A stretch of DNA of 64,000 nt, from the NCBI RefSeq assembly GCF_000505545.1, contig NZ_AYTB01000013.1, positions 248,001 to 312,000 of the forward strand, in the 5' to 3' direction. The DNA is from Kurthia huakuii LAM0618 (GTDB taxonomy: Bacteria > Bacillota > Bacilli > Bacillales_A > Planococcaceae). The notes under the pieces are model-generated. The model was given only the letters and a program-made list of their open reading frames with translations. It was not told the DNA's origin and ran no database searches. The first letter of the stretch is position 1. Each line of letters begins with the position of its first letter. Position numbers and translations under genes: made by a program. Positions 60,667 to 64,000 of this stretch are shown here, piece after piece.

Positions 60667-61803
60667 ATGCTGAAACTAGAACAGTTATCGAAAGTATATC
60701 GAGGTGGAAAGAAAGCGGTAGATGACCTCAATATCGAAGTAGAAAAAGGCGAATTTATTGCATTTATCGGTACGAGTGGTAGTGGGAAAACAACCGCGCT
60801 TCGTATGATTAATCGCATGATTGAGCCGACAAGTGGCACCATTACATTGAATGGTGAAAACTTGATGAAAAAAAATCCAGTGGCGCTCAGACGTTCCATT
60901 GGCTATGTTATTCAACAAATTGGTTTAATGCCACATATGACAATCCGCGACAATATTACCCTCGTACCAAAACTACTAAAGTGGTCTAAAGACAAGAAGG
61001 ACCAAACAGCTGAAACACTTATTGATCTCGTTGATTTGCCACGCAGTTATTTAGATATGTACCCTGCACAATTATCAGGAGGTCAGCAACAACGTATTGG
61101 TGTACTGCGTGCACTTGCTGCCAATCAAGATATTATTTTAATGGATGAACCATTCGGTGCACTTGACCCGATTACGCGTGATACGCTGCAAGATTTAATG
61201 AAAGATTTACAGCAACGCCTTGGGAAAACGGTCATTTTCGTCACGCATGATATGGACGAGGCTATTAAGTTAGCCGACCGTATTTGTATTATGCACAATG
61301 GGCAAATGGTGCAATTTGATACACCAGACAATATTTTAGCGGCACCTGCGAATGATTTTGTGCGCGAATTTATCGGTTCGCATCGTCTTATTCAAAATAA
61401 GCCGAGCGCCAAACTCGTAGATGATGTGATGATTAAACCGATTACGATTTCAATGGAAAAAAGTATCGATGATGCTATTTTAACGATGGTAAAGCGCCGC
61501 GTTGATACGCTATTTGTCGTCGATGGTAAAGAACATTTACGCGGCATGATTACCGTTGAAGCAATAACAACCAATCGCAATTCAACCGATACGGTGTCTG
61601 ATGTGATGACGACGGATATTTCGGCAGTACATACCGGCACAAAACTTCAAGATACAGTGCGTCGCATTTTACGTCGAAATTTAAATAATATCCCGGTTAT
61701 CGATGAAGAACGTCATCTTGTTGGGCTCGTAACGCGCGCAAACATCGTTGACATTGTTTATGACACAATTTGGGGCGACGAGGAAACAGAAAAAGCAGAA
61801 TAG
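60667..61803 (+). CDS. opuCA: osmolyte ABC transporter ATP-binding protein OpuCA-like
   Basis: A 378-residue ATPase: Walker A GTSGSGKT (35-42), signature LSGGQQQR, Walker B ILMDEPFGALD, H-loop FVTHD, then two CBS domains at residues ~250-372 (PITISMEKSIDD... and TTDISAVHTGTKLQD...). Tandem CBS domains sense ionic strength in OpuA/OpuC-type proline-betaine/choline/carnitine importers. First gene of a four-gene operon; GGAAGGGGAGAAGCAC precedes the ATG. Confidence 0.9.
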   Translation: MLKLEQLSKVYRGGKKAVDDLNIEVEKGEFIAFIGTSGSGKTTALRMINRMIEPTSGTITLNGENLMKKNPVALRRSIGYVIQQIGLMPHMTIRDNITLVPKLLKWSKDKKDQTAETLIDLVDLPRSYLDMYPAQLSGGQQQRIGVLRALAANQDIILMDEPFGALDPITRDTLQDLMKDLQQRLGKTVIFVTHDMDEAIKLADRICIMHNGQMVQFDTPDNILAAPANDFVREFIGSHRLIQNKPSAKLVDDVMIKPITISMEKSIDDAILTMVKRRVDTLFVVDGKEHLRGMITVEAITTNRNSTDTVSDVMTTDISAVHTGTKLQDTVRRILRRNLNNIPVIDEERHLVGLVTRANIVDIVYDTIWGDEETEKAE

Positions 61804-61815
61804 GGGGCGTTATCC

Positions 61816-62451
61816 ATGATGGAATTTATTCAAGCTAATAGTAGCGATATGCTAACGAAAACATGGGAACATCTCTACATCTCGCTAATTGCACTGGGGC
61901 TTGGCATTATTGTAGCCGTCCCGGTCGGCATTATATTATCGAAAACGACAAAAGTAGCAAAAGTTGTGTTATCGATTACAAGTGTCCTTCAAACGTTACC
62001 ATCACTCGCAATTTTAGCGTTAATGATTCCGTTTTTAGGTGTAGGTGTCGTTCCTGCCATTATCGCATTATTTATTTACGTATTACTACCGATTTTAAAC
62101 AATACATACCTTGGCATGAAATCGGTCAATTCAAATTTAGTCGCTGCCGGCACGAGTATGGGTATGACGCGTTGGCAAACGGTTTATATGGTCGAGCTAC
62201 CACTCGCAATTCCAGTTATTATGGCTGGGATTCGTTTATCGGCTGTGTATGCCATTTCATGGGCAACACTGGCATCATATATTGGTGCTGGTGGGCTCGG
62301 AGACTTCATTTTTAACGGTTTAAACTTATATCAAACAGACTACATCGTAGCGGGGGCAGTACTTGTTACGGCACTTGCGCTCATCGTTGATTTTATTTTA
62401 AGCCGCGTCGAAAAATGGGTGACACCAAAAGGCTTGCGTGTCGAACGATAA
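61816..62451 (+). CDS. opuCB: osmolyte ABC transporter permease OpuCB-like
   Basis: A 211-residue permease of the OpuCB/ProW type, about five helices, with the coupling loop [22 protein letters not shown]. It follows opuCA by 12 bases (GGGGGCGTTATCC ribosome site). Works with OpuCD. Ends 12 bases before the substrate-binding gene. Confidence 0.9.
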   Translation: MMEFIQANSSDMLTKTWEHLYISLIALGLGIIVAVPVGIILSKTTKVAKVVLSITSVLQTLPSLAILALMIPFLGVGVVPAIIALFIYVLLPILNNTYLGMKSVNSNLVAAGTSMGMTRWQTVYMVELPLAIPVIMAGIRLSAVYAISWATLASYIGAGGLGDFIFNGLNLYQTDYIVAGAVLVTALALIVDFILSRVEKWVTPKGLRVER

Positions 62452-62463
62452 GGGGGAAGGATA

Positions 62464-63387
62464 ATGAAAAAGCTTATAGCATTGTTAGCTTGTAGTATCC
62501 TACTCGTTTTAGCGGGATGCTCAAGTCAAAATGCTGTCGAATCAGGCGATCAAGTCACGATTGCCTCGGCAGCAACAACCGAAAGCTCAATTATGGCGTA
62601 TATGCTACGCGATATGATTGAGCATTATACAGATGAAGAAGTTGAGATGATTAACAATTTAGGAACGAGTACGACGCTTCACCAAGCGATGCTTAACGGT
62701 GATGCTAATATTTCGGCGACGCGTTATACCGGGACTGATTTAACGGGGGCGCTTGGCGAAGAGCCGATTTCGGACCCTGTAAAGGCACTTGAAACCGTAA
62801 AAAAATTAACACAACAGCGCTTCGACCAAACGTATTTTGACTCATATGGTTTTGAAAATACGTATGCCTTTTTAGTAACAAAGGACATGGCTGAAAAATA
62901 CAATTTAAAAACGGTTAGTGATTTAGGGAAAATAGCGAAAAATTTACAGGCCGGTGTTGATACATCGTGGATTAACCGTGAGGGCGATGGCTATAAAGGC
63001 TTCACAAAAGCATATGGTTTTGACTTTAAAAAAGTGTATCCGATGCAAATTGGTCTTGTTTATGATGCGCTGCAAGCAGGAAAAATGGACGTTGTATTAG
63101 GTTATACAACAGATGGGCGTATTAGTAGCTATGATTTAGTCGTATTAAAAGATGATAAGCAGTTTTTCCCGCCATATGATGCAAGTCCACTAGCAACCGA
63201 TAAATTGCTTGAAAAAAAACCTGAAGTGAAAGCCGCCATTGAGCGCTTAATTGGTCAAATCTCAACAGATGATATGCAAAAGTTAAACTATGAAGCGGAT
63301 AATGATTTAATCGAGCCTTCCATTGTAGCAGAGCGCTTCTTGAAAAAGCATAATTATTTTGAACAGGACAAAGGAGGCGAGTCGTAA
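62464..63387 (+). CDS. opuCC: osmolyte ABC transporter substrate-binding lipoprotein OpuCC-like
   Basis: A 307-residue lipoprotein: lipobox LAGC with C19, then OpuAC-type binding domain. Cues: VTIASAATTESSIMAYMLRDMIEHY, GDANISATRYTGTDLTGALG, and AYMQIG-type PMQIGLVYDAL. Aromatic and acidic residues in the substrate pocket fit quaternary ammonium ligands such as carnitine, choline or betaine. Overlaps opuCD start by one base (TAATG). Confidence 0.88.
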   Translation: MKKLIALLACSILLVLAGCSSQNAVESGDQVTIASAATTESSIMAYMLRDMIEHYTDEEVEMINNLGTSTTLHQAMLNGDANISATRYTGTDLTGALGEEPISDPVKALETVKKLTQQRFDQTYFDSYGFENTYAFLVTKDMAEKYNLKTVSDLGKIAKNLQAGVDTSWINREGDGYKGFTKAYGFDFKKVYPMQIGLVYDALQAGKMDVVLGYTTDGRISSYDLVVLKDDKQFFPPYDASPLATDKLLEKKPEVKAAIERLIGQISTDDMQKLNYEADNDLIEPSIVAERFLKKHNYFEQDKGGES

Positions 63388-64000
63388 TGGCAGATATGAA
63401 TACATTCGAACAATTTATTTACTACCTCTCTGAAAACGGCTCGTATGTCTTAATCTTATTTCTACAACACTTTTTAACGTCCATTTACGGCGTATTACTC
63501 GCAGCGATTGTCGGAATTCCAATTGGCGTCGTCGTTGCGAAATATGGCAAGTTAGCAGGGCCGATTATTACGATTGCTAATATTATTCAAACGATTCCAG
63601 CACTCGCATTGCTCGCGATTTTAATGCTCGGTATGGGGCTTGGGCGTCCGACAGTTATTGTAGCGGTATTTTTATATGCGCTGCTTCCGATTATTAAAAA
63701 CACGTACACAGGGATTACGAATATTAATAACGATTTAATCGATGCTGGTAAAGGAATGGGCATGACGCGTAGCCAAGTGCTCTATATGATTGAATTACCG
63801 CTATCACTATCGGTAATTATTGGTGGCTTACGTATTGCACTTGTTGTGGCGATTGGCGTTGTAGCGATTGGCGCATTTATCGGGGCTGGCGGTTTAGGCG
63901 ATATTATTATTCGCGGCACCAATGCGACAAACGGTACAGCGATTATTTTAGCCGGTGCGATTCCAACAGCACTAATGGCCGTTATTGCCGACATTGTTTT
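63387..64000 (+). CDS. opuCD: osmolyte ABC transporter permease OpuCD-like, 3' truncated by the window
   Basis: The gene begins at ATG 63387 (AAGGAGGCGAGTC upstream), overlapping opuCC by one base, and runs off the window. The visible ~205 residues have the ProW-type loop DAGKGMGMTRSQVLYMIELPLS and about five helices. It pairs with OpuCB as the second channel subunit of a carnitine/choline/betaine importer. Confidence 0.88.
   Translation, partial: MADMNTFEQFIYYLSENGSYVLILFLQHFLTSIYGVLLAAIVGIPIGVVVAKYGKLAGPIITIANIIQTIPALALLAILMLGMGLGRPTVIVAVFLYALLPIIKNTYTGITNINNDLIDAGKGMGMTRSQVLYMIELPLSLSVIIGGLRIALVVAIGVVAIGAFIGAGGLGDIIIRGTNATNGTAIILAGAIPTALMAVIADIV

Noticed and set aside
61863-62315. 150-residue plus-strand frame inside opuCB
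   Set aside because: Frame-shadow of a strongly conserved permease gene; composition rich in Cys, Tyr, Arg and no ribosome site.
1-64000. tRNA, rRNA or riboswitch genes
   Set aside because: No tRNA cloverleaf, rRNA core or known riboswitch consensus was recognised by eye; a covariance search would be needed to exclude weak ones.

Overview
The window looks like a chromosome segment of a low-to-moderate GC Gram-positive bacterium of the order Bacillales. Strong AGGAGG-type ribosome sites, lipobox lipoproteins, the sugar, metal and osmolyte genes, and protein styles such as YiaAB, DUF1722, DUF3951-like and DUF2187-like fit Planococcaceae/Caryophanaceae (Kurthia or Lysinibacillus type). This placement is an inference from sequence style; no rRNA or tRNA gene was seen.

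Layout. 1-4.75 kb is the right end of a prophage: a tail-fibre gene cut by the window edge, small tail genes, an XhlA/holin/amidase lysis module, then a cargo pair of a secreted Ntox21-like toxin and an acidic candidate immunity protein. 5-14.8 kb holds an NlpC/P60 hydrolase, PhzF, nagB behind a decayed nagA, a chrA chromate transporter, two unlisted-size membrane microproteins, sstT, an acyl-CoA synthetase and a secreted repeat protein. 15-17.1 kb is a sulfur/persulfide operon (two rhodaneses, DsrE-like, TauE) with a CstR/CsoR-type operator on its promoter. 17.1-20.2 kb contains a dead IS3-family element nested in a dispersed palindromic repeat, then a GntR/DUF1648 membrane operon. 21-24.6 kb is a three-gene MoxR AAA+/VWA operon with an unknown first gene. 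24.7-29.9 kb is nikABCDE behind a Fur-type box.

30.4-41 kb carries two two-component systems, paired UspA proteins, a NERD-helicase whose nuclease motif is lost, a diguanylate cyclase and acetyltransferases. 41.6-44.5 kb pairs a degenerate NtrC-like regulator with putP. 45-51.9 kb has a pyruvyltransferase, a dicarboxylate symporter, coaB, a deletion scar joining a phnT-like and a phnX-like gene, a DeoR regulator and a lipoprotein. 52-58.3 kb has an Mga-like regulator divergent from a GW-like protein, an Old Yellow Enzyme, an alanine symporter and a degenerate PDDEXK protein. 58.4-64 kb has a TetR-controlled paired SMR exporter, a HAD phosphatase and an opuC-type osmolyte ABC operon running off the window.

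Themes: transport and sensing dominate, gene decay is visible at nagA, phnT/phnX, the IS and several catalytic motifs, and a ~140-bp palindromic repeat (four copies plus a relic) sits between genes, in one case supplying the 3' end of coaB.
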